From assembly GCA_905233765.1 (NCBI GenBank), contig CAJOCU010000024.1, forward strand, positions 2,397-38,775: 36,379 nucleotides of DNA, written 5' to 3'. Below the pieces are notes generated by a model that worked only from the letters and a program-made list of their open reading frames with translations, was not told the DNA's origin and made no database searches. How positions within the stretch are numbered: position 1 is the first letter of the stretch; every line of letters starts with the position of its first letter. A program made the position numbers and the translations under genes. The stretch comes from an uncultured Bacteroidaceae bacterium. GTDB lineage: Bacteria; Bacteroidota; Bacteroidia; Bacteroidales; Bacteroidaceae. Positions 8,987 through 16,721 of this stretch are shown here, one piece after another.

Positions 8987-9507
8987 AATCCTTTCTCCCC
9001 AGGCCCTTTTTCAGGTGCTGATTCTGCCCTAAATAATAGCGTCCGCCACACTGAGTAATGATTGCAGCTCATCAAGGATGCTACAACCGTTGCAAGTATG
9101 GCACTGGTTATTCTAGTCCAATGGAAACCGATTAGTTTGAACATATCATAGAGGTATATCCCAAGTGCAAGTATGACGAGGGTGTTACGAAGAAGCTCAA
9201 ACTGGATGATATCTAGCCCCACCTGTACCATGAACATGAACACATAGTCATAGCCGATCTTTCTCAACCGCCCCGGGTGCTTCACAAAAATGAAGAACTC
9301 GACTTCGCTCCAGTCCAGCGAGCGGAACATCATGAACATCCCCAGAATGAGCAGGAACCCTCCCACATCATCCCACTGAGGTTGTTCTATTAGCGAATAG
9401 CCAAAAACGTAATTCGCAACACACATTACCATCCACACCGCGATGGCGACCCATCCAATCCAAAACGGTATTGGGTACTTGCATTTCATTGTTTCAATTC
9501 TTTTCAT
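8983..9507 (-). CDS. Small integral membrane protein, function unknown
   Basis: The 174-residue protein has about four hydrophobic segments: FWIGWVAIAVWMVMCVANYVF, GGFLLILGMFMMF, LRNTLVILALGIYLYDMF and ITSAILATVVASLM. The last 25 residues or so are charged and probably soluble. I recognise no family. It is the last gene of an eight-gene minus-strand cluster, 36 bases after the DnaB-like ATPase gene. An AAGGAG ribosome-binding site lies just before ATG 9507; ATG 9489 (MKCKYPIPF) is an alternative start. Confidence 0.75.
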   Translation of the reverse strand: MKRIETMKCKYPIPFWIGWVAIAVWMVMCVANYVFGYSLIEQPQWDDVGGFLLILGMFMMFRSLDWSEVEFFIFVKHPGRLRKIGYDYVFMFMVQVGLDIIQFELLRNTLVILALGIYLYDMFKLIGFHWTRITSAILATVVASLMSCNHYSVWRTLLFRAESAPEKGPGEKGF

Positions 9508-9543
9508 TTTCTACTCCTTATTTAATTTTTAATAATTTGTTGG

Positions 9544-10395
9544 TTATATATGTTCTACGATTGGCTGTGATACCGGAACATCATATTTAGAATCCGAGAA
9601 ACGAGTACGATATAACAGCCGTTTCTTCAGCAGCCTGTACATCTTCTTGCCAATCAGTCCTTTCTGTTTGAGTATCTCTATCCCCATCACACCACGAAGG
9701 CTGACCCCGCGTTCATCCTGATAGATCTTCATGAATTCATAATCGTTGAAGGCAATGACAGTGTCAGACATACTGCTGATGACGTGATGCGATTTGGAAT
9801 CCAAGTCCGCCAGAGCAATCCTTATGTCATCCATCCTCTCCACGTTCCACACCAGTTCCGTCTTTACAATGGGAATTCCAGTCCGAAGCGCGATGTGCTT
9901 CAGTTGCACCGAGGTATCTTTCTCTGTGTAGGTCTCGAAATCATCAAAGAAAGCAATCCGAATTTCTCGTTCACTAATGCATTCGACCATATCCCGCTCC
10001 CAATTCTCACCACCACAACCATCCTCCAATACGAACAATGGCGCCTCACGCAACATTGATTCATACTCGCAGATTTCTTCTTCATAACGCGGATTACGCA
10101 ACAGATTCCACAGGTCGTTCGTTTCTATGTCGTAGTGATATGCCATCATGGCAGACACAGCCATCGACATATCCATCATGCCGAAGCCGACAAGCGTTGG
10201 TATTCCTTGCTCCACTGCCAGTCGGTCGATTTGCGACAAGATGAATGCAGTCTTCCCGCTGTTTTCCATTCCGCATATGGTCATCAGCTCACCCGGATGA
10301 TAGCCTCCGAGCTCATTGTCGATGAAATCCAGACCACTCTTCAGCGCCGCATTCTGCGGCTGCTGTTCCTCTAATAGTTCCGATATATGTTTCAT
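9544..10395 (-). CDS. DnaB-helicase-C-terminal-like RecA-fold ATPase
   Basis: The 283-residue protein resembles the ATPase half of replicative helicase DnaB. The opening SGLDFIDNELGGYHPGELMTICG parallels the DnaB segment TGF.DLD..TGG..PG.LI. The Walker A motif is GMENSGKT (42-49) and a Walker B-like strand is IRIAFFDD (145-152). The DnaB N-terminal primase-interaction domain is absent, so this is not the cell's replicative helicase. The C-terminal region (GIEILKQKGLIGKKMYRLLKKRLLYRTRF) is basic and could contact nucleic acid. It lies between two genes of unknown function in the sigma-promoter-linked cluster. A role in DNA handling within the island's response is inference; KaiC- or RadA-like regulatory ATPases are alternatives. 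Confidence 0.75.
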   Translation of the reverse strand: MKHISELLEEQQPQNAALKSGLDFIDNELGGYHPGELMTICGMENSGKTAFILSQIDRLAVEQGIPTLVGFGMMDMSMAVSAMMAYHYDIETNDLWNLLRNPRYEEEICEYESMLREAPLFVLEDGCGGENWERDMVECISEREIRIAFFDDFETYTEKDTSVQLKHIALRTGIPIVKTELVWNVERMDDIRIALADLDSKSHHVISSMSDTVIAFNDYEFMKIYQDERGVSLRGVMGIEILKQKGLIGKKMYRLLKKRLLYRTRFSDSKYDVPVSQPIVEHI

Positions 10396-10412
10396 CTTTA
10401 TTACCTTTTATT

Positions 10413-11015
10413 TCAGTCAAATATGATATGCGGATTCCGTTCAGCGGGTGATTTCCAATCGATATGAAACTCATATCGCAGAATATTCTTCTTCAGCTCC
10501 CATATACTATGACAAACGCCCATCATCCAGTTCTCAGGCAGGAAAATTAAGTCCATGAAAGAATCAATGCGTTCTTCAAGGCTGGGTGTAAGATGAGTAC
10601 TCAAGCCTTCTCCACTCCTTTTTTCCCGATAAGCACTAAATAAGTCATAAGCCAGAGAGAGTCGTCTGCCTACGACCTCCTCTTTCTCTGGGTAATCAAT
10701 CTCAATTCTCGCCTCCGGGTCTATCAGTAAAGAGAACTTCTTCAAGAGCGAACCGATGCGTTCCACCTCTTTCTGAAAAGGTGTCATCCCACATTCTTCA
10801 AACCTCCTTTTTGTTCTGGAGTCTATGAGCGGCAGCAATAAGTCCGGCTCTGTTCCCACCCAAATCACCGAAGCCTCGCAGTTAGTCGCAACGCTATACA
10901 TCAGCCAAAGCCGCCTCATCCCGGGATCAAAGAATCCACTTAGGTCTCTTATTCTGATAAACGCGCAGATACCAAGCTCGTTCATCTTCTCTTTTGTTAG
11001 TTCGATGTATTTCAT
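10413..11015 (-). CDS. Protein of unknown function in the island cluster
   Basis: The 200-residue protein starts at ATG 11015 (MKYIELTKEKMNELGICAFI). The longer frame to 11099 would run into the neighbouring gene. It looks soluble, with no signal peptide and no membrane segment, and contains mixed alpha/beta predicted stretches (ICAFIRIRDL, SVIWVGTEPDLLLPLID) followed by charged helices. I recognise no family. It ends 17 bases before the DnaB-like ATPase gene, which suggests cotranscription and perhaps a shared complex. Confidence 0.7.
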   Translation of the reverse strand: MKYIELTKEKMNELGICAFIRIRDLSGFFDPGMRRLWLMYSVATNCEASVIWVGTEPDLLLPLIDSRTKRRFEECGMTPFQKEVERIGSLLKKFSLLIDPEARIEIDYPEKEEVVGRRLSLAYDLFSAYREKRSGEGLSTHLTPSLEERIDSFMDLIFLPENWMMGVCHSIWELKKNILRYEFHIDWKSPAERNPHIIFD

Positions 11016-11034
11016 AAGATTATAATTTGTAGTT

Positions 11035-11502
11035 CTACTTCTTCCATGAATCAAAGATGCTGGGTGGATTGGCGAATCCTCGCTTCTGCCACTTCTCACG
11101 TACCTCTCCCCACTTCACATCCGTCTTCGTGTTCCCTTTCAGAAAGTAGTGGATGATTCGCATTTGAGTGTCGTGGTCACCTTGATTGTAGCGTTCCTTC
11201 AGCTCCAACCTCGCCCGCTTCACATATTTCCCTTTTCTCTCGATGAGCATCTGTCCCAGCTCATCAATGGATGCATTACGGATGAGATCATCCAATTCCG
11301 CCATCTTATTTCGAAAAAGCATCTCAAAGATGGCCTGTCGCAGCTCATCCTTCTTATCCAACCACCGCGATGTGAACAGCCTAACCAGTTCCTCCCTGCT
11401 CAGCCCTTTCAGTTTATCGACGCAAGTTTCAACTGCCGTTTGTGTCCAGTGCTTATAATGAGCGATCTTGCACTCATTAAGAATGTATTCGTAGTTTGTC
11501 AT
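11035..11502 (-). CDS. Small helical protein of unknown function
   Basis: The 155 residues are charged and probably mostly helical, with blocks such as AVETCVDKLKGLSREELVRLF and RARLELKERYNQGDHDTQMRIIHYFLKG. No signal peptide, membrane segment or known motif is visible. The stop codon lies 19 bases before the next gene's start. A 103-base gap separates it from the DUF4407 gene upstream, and I see neither a clear terminator nor a clear promoter there, so the cluster may be one transcript or two. Confidence 0.7.
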   Translation of the reverse strand: MTNYEYILNECKIAHYKHWTQTAVETCVDKLKGLSREELVRLFTSRWLDKKDELRQAIFEMLFRNKMAELDDLIRNASIDELGQMLIERKGKYVKRARLELKERYNQGDHDTQMRIIHYFLKGNTKTDVKWGEVREKWQKRGFANPPSIFDSWKK

Positions 11503-11605
11503 ACCTAGTGTTTTTTACACAACATCAATATGTATCATTTATCGTAACATTCATATTCCTTATAGGTGTCTTCAAAAAATCATGTGCCATAAAAAAGGTC
11601 TTAAA

Positions 11606-12598
11606 TCAGTTCCTATCTAATACACTTTGTGCAGTTTTTTCCATAAGAGTCTTCTTTAAAATCAGTTGATTCTCTACAATCAACTCGTAGTCACATTTGC
11701 TTTCACCCATTTTTATGGTTAAAACAAACAATTCGAGGAATGTCAGGAAGCAGAACAATATGACATAGAATGCAAAGGAAATCGTACTCTTAGAAACGAC
11801 CTTTAATGTGGCCTCTAATTCTTCAATGAAACCAGGAGCTCTTTGGCTAACTTCTGTTCTTACTGTTTCTGCAACTTCTTTTTTATCCTGCCTAAGCTGT
11901 TCCAGTTGTGCAGAATATATCTGAATCTGATCATTATTTGCTTTCAGTTGTTCTGCCAGAGGATTGGCTAAGGTGATAGTATTGACTGTTTGGGTTTTGA
12001 CTTTTTGTGGTTTCCCTTCCTCATCAACCCCAACCACCTGTTCTTGTGTAGTTACATTTGTTCCTTTTATTACGGGTCTTTTCTGTAGTTCTTCATTCAA
12101 TGATATAGTAGCGATGCTAATTGAATCCATCTCATGAGTGATTCGTTGGATATCACTATCATAAATTGAAAGTCTCTTAGCTATTGTCTCACTAATTACA
12201 TCTTCTCTATGTTCCTGAATAGCCTGTTCGATATCGTTCCGGAATATTATCTGGTCAAAGATACAGGAACCAAGAATCGCCATACAGAGAGCCAATAGTA
12301 CTCGCATAATACTCATTAGCCTTGCTTTCCCAACCGTTAGGATGATGACTCTCTCAACGCAGAGCACAATGAACATGAAAACTAAAGCAACGCATACCTT
12401 TAAAGCACATGATTCTATATTGATGTAGCGGTCGGCAAAGCAATAACCGATTGTACCCCATAGTACCATCATAATACAGATAGCAGAGAGCAGTTTCCTG
12501 TACTGGCGATAACTTGCTTCACCACATTCTTTTAAAATGTTCTTATCCCATCCGATAAGAAAACATCCGAGATCCTTCAATGTTTTCATAATTTTCAT
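11606..12598 (-). CDS. DUF4407 family membrane protein
   Basis: The 330-residue protein fits DUF4407, a bacterial membrane family of unknown function. The family opening is recognisable in LGCFLIGWDKNILKECGEASYRQY. Three membrane segments lie at about 37-55, 64-83 and 97-115, then a long charged, coiled-coil-prone stretch (about 120-270), then a fourth membrane segment at about 272-300 (FAFYVILFCFLTFLELFVL). The start codon overlaps the stop of the upstream gene by four bases (ATGA), so the two are translationally coupled and probably interact. ATG 12589 is an alternative start. The coiled-coil stretch lies between the third and fourth membrane segments and could span the periplasm. Confidence 0.85.
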   Translation of the reverse strand: MKIMKTLKDLGCFLIGWDKNILKECGEASYRQYRKLLSAICIMMVLWGTIGYCFADRYINIESCALKVCVALVFMFIVLCVERVIILTVGKARLMSIMRVLLALCMAILGSCIFDQIIFRNDIEQAIQEHREDVISETIAKRLSIYDSDIQRITHEMDSISIATISLNEELQKRPVIKGTNVTTQEQVVGVDEEGKPQKVKTQTVNTITLANPLAEQLKANNDQIQIYSAQLEQLRQDKKEVAETVRTEVSQRAPGFIEELEATLKVVSKSTISFAFYVILFCFLTFLELFVLTIKMGESKCDYELIVENQLILKKTLMEKTAQSVLDRN

Positions 12599-13164
12599 TT
12601 TTGTTTTTTATCAATAAAGTTGATAGCTACAGCTGCCATTCCTTTCTGAAACCCTCTACGGTATGATTCTATCATTGTCGTCATTTTAGGGTCATTCGCC
12701 TGAAGCTGCTTTTGCATATTGCTAATTTCATCTAGATGTTCTACATAAGTATCACGCCTTGCTTGAAGTCTTCCGGAAGCTGAAAGTGCATAAGCCTTTT
12801 TTGCAATATCAATATTTACATCGATTTCGCGAATGTCATTCTTATAGCGGAGAATGATACGTTTAAATAGCATCTCCAAGTCGTTGCAAATAATCTTTTC
12901 CTTGGCTTCTCGATAGGCAATGTCTGGATTAACAAGTGCATCTTGAAATCCATCCTCCTCAAAATTCTTATGGATAAAGTTGAAGATAACATCTATGGGC
13001 ATTCCGGTACCCCAGGTTATCACTATAGTTTTCTTCTTTTCCTCATCTTCTTGAGGATTCTCTACCGGAAGTCCCTTGTTTAATTCCTGTTCATCATTGT
13101 TTTCAATAGGAATCATATCAGAGTTCTCAACTTTTTGGGTGTTGAATAATTTAAAAAGTGCCAT
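12595..13164 (-). CDS. Coiled-coil protein of unknown function, coupled to DUF4407
   Basis: The 189-residue protein is soluble. An acidic, disordered-looking N-terminus (residues 10-45) precedes TIVITWGTGMPIDVIFNFIHKNF and a helical region with coiled-coil character (EVDVNIDIAKKAYALSAS-like and EHLDEISNMQKQLQ). I recognise no family. The stop overlaps the DUF4407 start, which points to a partner of that membrane protein. It is the third gene after the island's sigma-type promoter at 14031-14062. Confidence 0.72.
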   Translation of the reverse strand: MALFKLFNTQKVENSDMIPIENNDEQELNKGLPVENPQEDEEKKKTIVITWGTGMPIDVIFNFIHKNFEEDGFQDALVNPDIAYREAKEKIICNDLEMLFKRIILRYKNDIREIDVNIDIAKKAYALSASGRLQARRDTYVEHLDEISNMQKQLQANDPKMTTMIESYRRGFQKGMAAVAINFIDKKQK

Positions 13165-13183
13165 AATCTAAGATATTTGTTGA

Positions 13184-13639
13184 TTAATAGAATTCAATCA
13201 GTCTGTCAGGATTTGCAAATTTGAAGGCAACTCTAACAATTTGCTGACTTGTAGTAAATATGTTCGCTACAGTCGGTTCATTCGTGACATATTCCTTCCG
13301 CTCTCTTGTGATGCCCAACAGCGTTGCCATCATGAATAAGGACGTCTCGTTCACATTAGATTGTCGCGCTGCTATGTACATCATCAGACGGTCGCCCATT
13401 GTCACACATGTATCAAATTCAAATGATGACAATATATGACTTTGCAGTGGATTGTCCTTTATCTGGACTGATATTTTTCCACCTTTAAAGTAATCTCCAT
13501 TGTTGTGCTGCTTGAATGTTACTTCGCAGTTGATATAGCCGGAGTTCACCAGGCAGCCGCATACATACTCTTTGTAACTCTCAACAGAGAACGTGAACTC
13601 TTTGAAAGTAAACACTTGAAAACTTGGCCAACGATCCAT
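13184..13639 (-). CDS. Protein of unknown function, probably beta-rich
   Basis: The 151-residue protein has alternating hydrophobic strands (SFQVFTFKEFTFSV, CEVTFKQHNNGDYFKGGKISVQI) and no signal peptide or membrane segment. No family is recognised. It lies between the acidic protein and the coiled-coil protein with gaps of 36 and 19 bases, so it is probably cotranscribed with them. Confidence 0.7.
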   Translation of the reverse strand: MDRWPSFQVFTFKEFTFSVESYKEYVCGCLVNSGYINCEVTFKQHNNGDYFKGGKISVQIKDNPLQSHILSSFEFDTCVTMGDRLMMYIAARQSNVNETSLFMMATLLGITRERKEYVTNEPTVANIFTTSQQIVRVAFKFANPDRLIEFY

Positions 13640-13675
13640 AATCTTTTATTGTTTAGTTGTTAATATTGTCACTTC

Positions 13676-13999
13676 TTAGAACCCCATTGCATCCATCATC
13701 CTGTCGTACTCAATAGGATCTGTTGGCATATCACCATACATCCCATCAGTTAAAGCCCACCAAGCATCTTCTTGTGTTTGTCTTTGGCCATAAGAAGAGT
13801 CCGTTAGGAAGTCTTCACCTTCTTCATACTCCTCTTCCTCATCGTACGACGTACGTTCACGGGCTCTTAGATAGTCTTCCACCTCTTCATCTTCATAGAC
13901 TTCGATGGTATCACTCTCGTCCTCAGGAACTTCGTCCTCGAAATCCTCAATGTCATAAGCTTCGTAGGACTCATTAAAAAAATCTTCCATAATTGTCAT
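13676..13999 (-). CDS. Highly acidic small protein, first gene of the minus-strand cluster
   Basis: The 107-residue protein is dominated by Asp and Glu between residues 14 and 66 (IEDFEDEVPEDESD, YDEEEEYEEGEDF) and ends with a Met/Asp-rich segment (DGMYGDMPTDPIEYDRMM). It is likely disordered. Such proteins can mimic nucleic acid or mask a basic surface, but no function is recognised. ATG 13999 and ATG 13990 (MEDFFNESYE) are both possible starts. The shared sigma-type promoter ends 32 bases upstream, so this is the first gene that sigma factor would switch on in the cluster. Confidence 0.7.
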   Translation of the reverse strand: MTIMEDFFNESYEAYDIEDFEDEVPEDESDTIEVYEDEEVEDYLRARERTSYDEEEEYEEGEDFLTDSSYGQRQTQEDAWWALTDGMYGDMPTDPIEYDRMMDAMGF

Positions 14000-14030
14000 A
14001 GTTAAATGGTTCTTGAATTATTTTTTCACT

Positions 14031-14062
14031 CTTTTATACGAGAAAATCTCACAAAGTAACCG
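14031..14062 (-). promoter_or_regulatory. Shared ECF-type promoter, copy 1 (minus-strand cluster)
   Basis: On the minus strand CGGTTAC (14062-14056) is followed, after 16 bases, by GTATAAAAG (14039-14031). The same pair with 16-17-base spacing precedes the ExoVII-like gene and the 25-residue-repeat gene. It is unlike the TAnnTTTG housekeeping element. It faces away from the caspase operon. Confidence 0.75.
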
Positions 14063-14081
14063 CCTGCTGAAAAAATAATTG

Positions 14082-14089
14082 TACTTTTG
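14082..14089 (+). promoter_or_regulatory. Caspase operon promoter, -7 element TACTTTTG
   Basis: TACTTTTG matches TAnnTTTG and lies 18 bases before the caspase ATG. This suggests that the protease-sigma-anti-sigma operon is read by the primary sigma factor and not by its own product. Confidence 0.65.
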
Positions 14090-14107
14090 TGCCATCAAAA
14101 CCAATAA

Positions 14108-14983
14108 ATGAGACATAGACTGCTGATATTTAGCCTGTTCGCATTGGCTCTTTTTCCTGCATTTTCTCAGAGAAAGAGGGCTTTCATGGTTGGCGTGTCC
14201 CACTATGACACTGCATTGACGGGCTATCAATGGAACAATATCAACGGAACCAACGATATCTCGCTTCTCTCTCCCATTCTTCAGGAACAAGGCTTTCAGA
14301 TAACGTCATTGCTTGACGAACAAGCCACTTATGATGCGATTATCAAGCGGCTGCAGCAGTTCATCCAGAAGAGCAAGGCTGGCGATATCGTCTATCTCCA
14401 TTTCTCCACCCACGGCCAGCCGGTTGAAGACATCAGCGGTGATGAGGCTGACGGATGGGATGAAGCCATTGTTCCTATTGATGCTTACAAGCTGTATCGC
14501 AAAGGCTTCTATGAAGGAGAACGCCATCTTCTTGACGACCAGTTGAACACCTACATCAACAAATTGCGTAAGAAAGTCGGTGGCAAGGGAATCATCTATG
14601 TCACCATTGATGGCTGCCACGCGGGAACGGCTTCGCGCGGTAATGATGACATGGTTCGCGGAACCCATGTCGGATTCTCGCCAAACAACAAAGTCTTCAA
14701 ACCGAGCAAAGACCACCGTTCACATTATGTGCTCACTCACGATAGCAAACTCGCAGATATTGTTTTCTTCGAGGCTTGCAGGGCTGACCAGCTAAACATG
14801 GAAGTTAAGGCCGATGGCCAACAATACGGGGCCCTCTCTTTCCATTTGGCAAAGGCCCTAAGCAAGACCGCTATTGACAGACAAGCCAAAGAGATTATTC
14901 AGGCTCTACAGTCTGAGATTCATCAACTGGGAAAGTGGCCCAGTAATCAGAACCTTGTTATAGAAACCAGCATGCAACAATGA
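14108..14983 (+). CDS. Exported caspase-like (peptidase C14) protease
   Basis: The 291-residue protein has a signal peptide (residues 1-20, MRHRLLIFSLFALALFPAFS) and then a caspase fold close to metacaspases. KRAFMVGVSHYD is the first strand, HFSTHGQ carries catalytic His102, DGWDEAIVPID matches the conserved metacaspase segment after it, and TIDGCHAGTASRG carries catalytic Cys170. The final stretch SKLADIVFFEACRADQ and QYGALSFHL is also typical. Metacaspases usually cut after Arg or Lys; specificity here is unknown. The stop overlaps the sigma-factor start (ATGA), so protease and sigma factor are made together. Its export suggests it acts on the extracytoplasmic side, where the C-terminal part of the anti-sigma protein is predicted to be. 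Confidence 0.92.
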   Translation: MRHRLLIFSLFALALFPAFSQRKRAFMVGVSHYDTALTGYQWNNINGTNDISLLSPILQEQGFQITSLLDEQATYDAIIKRLQQFIQKSKAGDIVYLHFSTHGQPVEDISGDEADGWDEAIVPIDAYKLYRKGFYEGERHLLDDQLNTYINKLRKKVGGKGIIYVTIDGCHAGTASRGNDDMVRGTHVGFSPNNKVFKPSKDHRSHYVLTHDSKLADIVFFEACRADQLNMEVKADGQQYGALSFHLAKALSKTAIDRQAKEIIQALQSEIHQLGKWPSNQNLVIETSMQQ

Positions 14984-15564
14984 TTATCGAGATACCAAAA
15001 CAACACGAAGAATACGACCGCTTCTTATCTGAGGAGCGCAGCAAGGTTTTTGCCTATCTTCACAAGGCCTTTAATATGGAAAATGCAGATCTCGATGACA
15101 TCTACCAAGAAGCATCGGTTGCGCTATACCTTAATATAAAAGAAGGGAAGTTGTCAGAGCTGACGAGTTCTCTTTCCACCTATTTCCTGCGTGTTTGCAT
15201 CAATCAGACGTTGAAGTTTCTGAGCAAAAAGAAAAAAACGGTACCCCTGTTTGATAATTCCGCCGTTACAGCAAAGGACGAATTCCTCGCGGACAAAATC
15301 GACGACCTATACCATTGGTCCACAGAGGGACAGTCGCAAGAAGAAGAAATGTTCACAAATAGAATCGTTCATGCAGTGATTGAATCACTACCAGAAACCT
15401 GTCGAAATATCTTCTTAGGCTACTACTGGAACAACTATTCTACTAGCGTCATTGCAGACATGTTTGGCTTCGCTAATGCCAATTCTGTTAAGACGCAGAA
15501 GTATAAGTGTGTCAGCAAATTCAAGCAGAAGTACAATGAACTAATCCGTAGGCACTATGAGTAA
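14980..15564 (+). CDS. ECF-type RNA polymerase sigma factor
   Basis: The 194-residue protein has the two-domain layout of extracytoplasmic-function sigma factors. The region 2 part is ENADLDDIYQEASVALYLNI with YFLRVCINQTLKFLSKKKK, and the region 4 part is VIESLPETCRNIFLGYYWNNYSTSVIADMFGF followed by NSVKTQKYKCVSKFK, which forms the -35-binding helix-turn-helix. The acidic linker (ADKIDDLYHWSTEGQSQEEE) is longer than usual. It overlaps the caspase gene by four bases and the anti-sigma gene by eight, so all three are translationally coupled. I propose that it recognises the CGGTTAC-N16/17-GTATAAA promoters nearby, an inference from co-location. Confidence 0.9.
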   Translation: MIIEIPKQHEEYDRFLSEERSKVFAYLHKAFNMENADLDDIYQEASVALYLNIKEGKLSELTSSLSTYFLRVCINQTLKFLSKKKKTVPLFDNSAVTAKDEFLADKIDDLYHWSTEGQSQEEEMFTNRIVHAVIESLPETCRNIFLGYYWNNYSTSVIADMFGFANANSVKTQKYKCVSKFKQKYNELIRRHYE

Positions 15565-16318
15565 TACAGACGAAATAAAGTTCAACGAAATGGATGAACG
15601 CATCGAGCGCTTCCTACGTGGCCAGATGACTCCAGAAGAAGAAACGCAGCTTCACGAAGATATCAATAACAATCCCGACCTTCGCGAATACGCCCTTGTA
15701 GTCTCTTCGCTCATCAAAGGACTTAGGTTCAGTGAATTTATCTCTGACTACAGTGTTATAAGAAGTGTCCAAAAGCAATCCGAAGAGCCCTTGAGGCATT
15801 GTGGAATGGAGATTGCTGATGACGAAGAAGAAACACCTCCTGAAGAGCCCAAAAAACCCAACAATCTGCGACGCCTTATCATCTGGTCCTCGTCCATCGC
15901 AGCCGCTCTCGCCCTTGTCATTGGCTACAACTTCTACGCCGAGAGCGCTCGCTATGCACAGGTCAACGAAATGCTGTCACCATACTACGAGCATTACGAC
16001 CCAACCTCGCTCTCCAGAGGCGATGCTGATTCTGTTACGATAGCCCACCTCTACACACTCTTCAACCGCATCCAAGACGAGAAGGAAATGAAGGACATCA
16101 TAGCTGAACTGGAGCCCATCTACGAATCCATCGAATCCGACTTCATCTACTACCCTTATGCTAACGACATCGCCTGGAACTTAGCACTAGCGTATGTGAA
16201 GGCGGGCGAGAAGGAAAAGGCAATATCTGTACTTGAAGCCATTGTTCGTGATAACGAAGACTTGCCTATCAAAGACAGGGCAAACGGTCTCATTAAGGCG
16301 ATTGAAGGCGAAAAATAA
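15557..16318 (+). CDS. Putative transmembrane anti-sigma factor with C-terminal TPR-like region
   Basis: The 253-residue protein begins with DERIERFLRGQMTPEEETQLHEDINNNPDLREYA, similar to the short cytoplasmic anti-sigma modules of Bacteroidota (FLxGxMTxEEE). No zinc-binding His/Cys motif is seen. A proline- and glutamate-rich linker (about 86-103) leads to one membrane segment (106-125, RLIIWSSSIAAALALVIGYN). The C-terminal half, predicted outside the cytoplasm, contains a TPR-like unit (DIAWNLALAYVKAGEKEKAISVLEAIV). It is the last gene of the caspase-sigma operon. Its layout suits a sigma factor inhibitor inactivated by proteolysis, which neatly matches an exported protease in the same operon. 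Cleavage itself is not shown by sequence. Confidence 0.8.
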   Translation: MSNTDEIKFNEMDERIERFLRGQMTPEEETQLHEDINNNPDLREYALVVSSLIKGLRFSEFISDYSVIRSVQKQSEEPLRHCGMEIADDEEETPPEEPKKPNNLRRLIIWSSSIAAALALVIGYNFYAESARYAQVNEMLSPYYEHYDPTSLSRGDADSVTIAHLYTLFNRIQDEKEMKDIIAELEPIYESIESDFIYYPYANDIAWNLALAYVKAGEKEKAISVLEAIVRDNEDLPIKDRANGLIKAIEGEK

Positions 16319-16382
16319 TGGAACCAGCTAAAAAAACATCTGAAAATTTGTTCGACTCAACTTTTTTACAGATCTTTGCAGA

Positions 16383-16406
16383 GTGAAATAGCGATTTCAC
16401 CTTTTT
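16383..16406 (+). terminator. Terminator after the caspase-sigma operon
   Basis: GTGAAAT (16383-16389) and ATTTCAC (16394-16400) pair around AGCG, followed by CTTTTT. It lies 65 bases after the operon's last stop codon. Confidence 0.75.
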
Positions 16407-16442
16407 ACAAGTACTGTCTGTCCCGTAGAAAGCTCAATTAAC

Positions 16443-16721
16443 GTGGCTCAGCCACACATTTATTAACCACCACTTCACCTCGTGTGCTTTATGCCGTGAA
16501 GTTTAAAACAAAATATTATGAATATTTGTTTTAAATTTTCATGGCAAATTAAAGCCAAGTTCGTTATCTCGACGAGCAAGAATCAACAACCACTCCAACA
16601 GTCTTTGTTAGGGTTGCTTGAAAAGATTTTGTCCATTTTGGACTCTTGCTTTAGCATCATATCAAACGTCTTATCTTGCTTTTGATTTGCCTGCGTCTTG
16701 GGAGGACTCCTCTCAAGACGC
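16443..16721. other. Hairpin-rich gap between convergent genes
   Basis: This gene-free gap holds several inverted repeats: GTGGC/GCCAC at 16443-16455, ACTTCAC/GTGAAGT at 16472-16502, a 15-bp AT-rich pair (TTTAAAACAAA... with loop ATG) at 16502-16535, and GCGTCTTG/CAAGACGC at 16693-16721, which overlaps the stop of the CHAT gene. Transcription ending from both sides is the simplest reading. I see no coding sequence. Confidence 0.6.

Noticed and set aside
9544..10395. Replicative helicase DnaB
   Set aside because: Too short and lacking the N-terminal domain; located in an accessory cluster.
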